Source: a virus
Reading direction: 5' to 3' (one strand)
Virus record (IMG/VR): IMGVR_UViG_3300047557_002991
Location: 1-35,603 of that record
DNA: 35,603 nucleotides
Shown here piece after piece: positions 35,159 through 35,603 of this stretch. Under the pieces are notes generated by a model. The model ran no database searches and was not told the DNA's origin. It worked only from the letters and a program-made list of their open reading frames with translations. Position 1 is the first letter of the stretch. Each line of letters begins with the position of its first letter. The position numbers and the translations under genes are program-made.

Positions 35159-35503
35159 CTACAGGTCTGAACCCGTTTTGTCAATCTGCTTTTTCATTAC
35201 CTCAAGCATCTGAGACATATTGTTAAGGATAATGTTCATGTCTGTGCCTGCGGGCATACCCATCATAATGGCAGATTTAGTAATGCGTTCTTTCATTTCA
35301 ATTGCTTCTGGATCATCCGACAAACTCACTCTTGTATAAAGAACTTTTTGTTTATCAAGAAGTTTTTCCAAAAGTTCTACATGTTGAAGTTTCTGTTCTT
35401 TTGACATCGCAGGAAACTTAAAGACATTTGAATAAACATCTTCTTGCAATTCTGCAATCTCGGTCATCTCTGCACGGACAACCTCAGAATTAAAGAAACT
35501 CAT
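35159..35503 (-). CDS. 33: gp33-like late transcription coactivator, DUF1825-like, 114 aa
   Basis: The protein (MSFFNSEVVRAEMTEIAELQ, SKEQKLQHVELLEKLLDKQK, VLYTRVSLSDDPEAIEMKER, MNIILNNMSQMLEVMKKQID) has the length of T4 gp33 (112 aa) and lies beside gene 32 as in T4-like genomes. Its sequence resembles the cyanobacterial DUF1825 family (opening MAFFDSE, helix ending in a KRFELSDD-type block). In T4, gp33 bridges sliding clamp and RNA polymerase at late promoters. The link between the two families is inference. Its ATG overlaps the stop of the upstream gene. Confidence 0.65.
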   Translation of the reverse strand: MSFFNSEVVRAEMTEIAELQEDVYSNVFKFPAMSKEQKLQHVELLEKLLDKQKVLYTRVSLSDDPEAIEMKERITKSAIMMGMPAGTDMNIILNNMSQMLEVMKKQIDKTGSDL

Positions 35504-35603
35504 GAATCCTCCAGAACAATCTCTTTCAAGATTTTACGAAAACGAAATACATCAATATTTAGAAACGGATTATATTTTTTAATCCGACGACTTACGGTTT
35601 GCC
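35500..35603 (-). CDS. 3' end of an upstream gene, possibly gene 59
   Basis: A minus-strand frame enters at the right edge and ends in TGA at 35500, overlapping the gp33-like start. The visible C-terminal 33 residues include SRRIKKYNPFLNIDVFRFRK and end LEDS. In T4 the neighbour of genes 32 and 33 is the helicase loader gene 59, so that identity is possible from position only. Confidence 0.6.
   Translation of the reverse strand, partial: QTVSRRIKKYNPFLNIDVFRFRKILKEIVLEDS

Noticed and set aside
35556-35563. TCTAAATA on the minus strand near the right edge
   Set aside because: It is 52 bp from the gp33-like start, outside the 16-30 bp range of the other sites, and lies in coding sequence.

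Overview
The window reads as part of a T4-like cyanomyovirus genome, most likely a phage of marine Synechococcus or Prochlorococcus. The DNA is AT-rich and almost fully coding. It carries recognisable T4 core proteins: gp4, gp5 OB domain, gp26, gp51, gp53, gp54, gp48, gp32 and a gp33-like protein. It also has cyanophage-type fibre proteins rich in GVSTF/GISTF motifs, phage tRNAs, and two promoter classes (sigma70-like TTGACN-17/18-TATAAT-like, and T4-late-like NATAAATA or NCTAAATA). Identifications were made by reading translations from memory of these families; no search was run.

Layout. 1-3110 (minus) is a compact run of tiny, ATGA-overlapping early-type genes behind a near-consensus sigma70-like promoter at 3134-3162, with a terminator inside it at 1274-1300. 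3177-5036 (minus) holds small conserved genes, a secreted protein and an RlpA-like double-psi beta-barrel protein behind a second sigma70-like promoter (5058-5086). 5072-16279 is the fibre/adhesin region: fibre-like proteins of 398, 394 and 637 aa, a 1955-aa giant protein, a conserved Cys-containing small protein, and one gene on the opposite strand (10067-10411). 16321-18065 (minus) is an accessory island behind a third sigma70-like promoter: small genes, tRNA-Leu(UAA), tRNA-Thr(UGU), a Mom-like DNA-modification gene, and a promoter-terminator pair that could make a short RNA of about 60 nt. 18072-31074 (minus) is the baseplate hub and tail region, including two very large tape-measure/hub-like proteins, one of them with two apparent peptidoglycan-hydrolase domains. 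31113-34162 (plus) encodes gp4, a conserved protein of unknown function, gp48 and gp53. 34163-35603 (minus) holds gp32, a gp33/DUF1825-like protein and the 3' end of another gene.

How it fits together. Sigma70-like promoters sit before the small-gene clusters and the tRNA/mom island, suggesting early expression by host RNA polymerase. Late-type octamers sit 17-31 bp before structural genes, consistent with sliding-clamp-coupled late transcription in which a gp33-like coactivator takes part. The structural genes together supply the hub, spike, tube cap, tube initiator, wedge and fibres of a contractile tail. The most notable points are the Mom-like gene with its adjacent possible small RNA, the early-type RlpA-like/secreted-protein pair, a class-I-shaped tRNA-Leu(UAA), nine HxH motifs in one fibre, a perfect 11-bp inverted repeat inside gene 53 that may terminate gene 32 transcripts, and a beta module apparently shared by gp53 and the giant fibre protein. 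There is no stretch over 300 bases without a gene.
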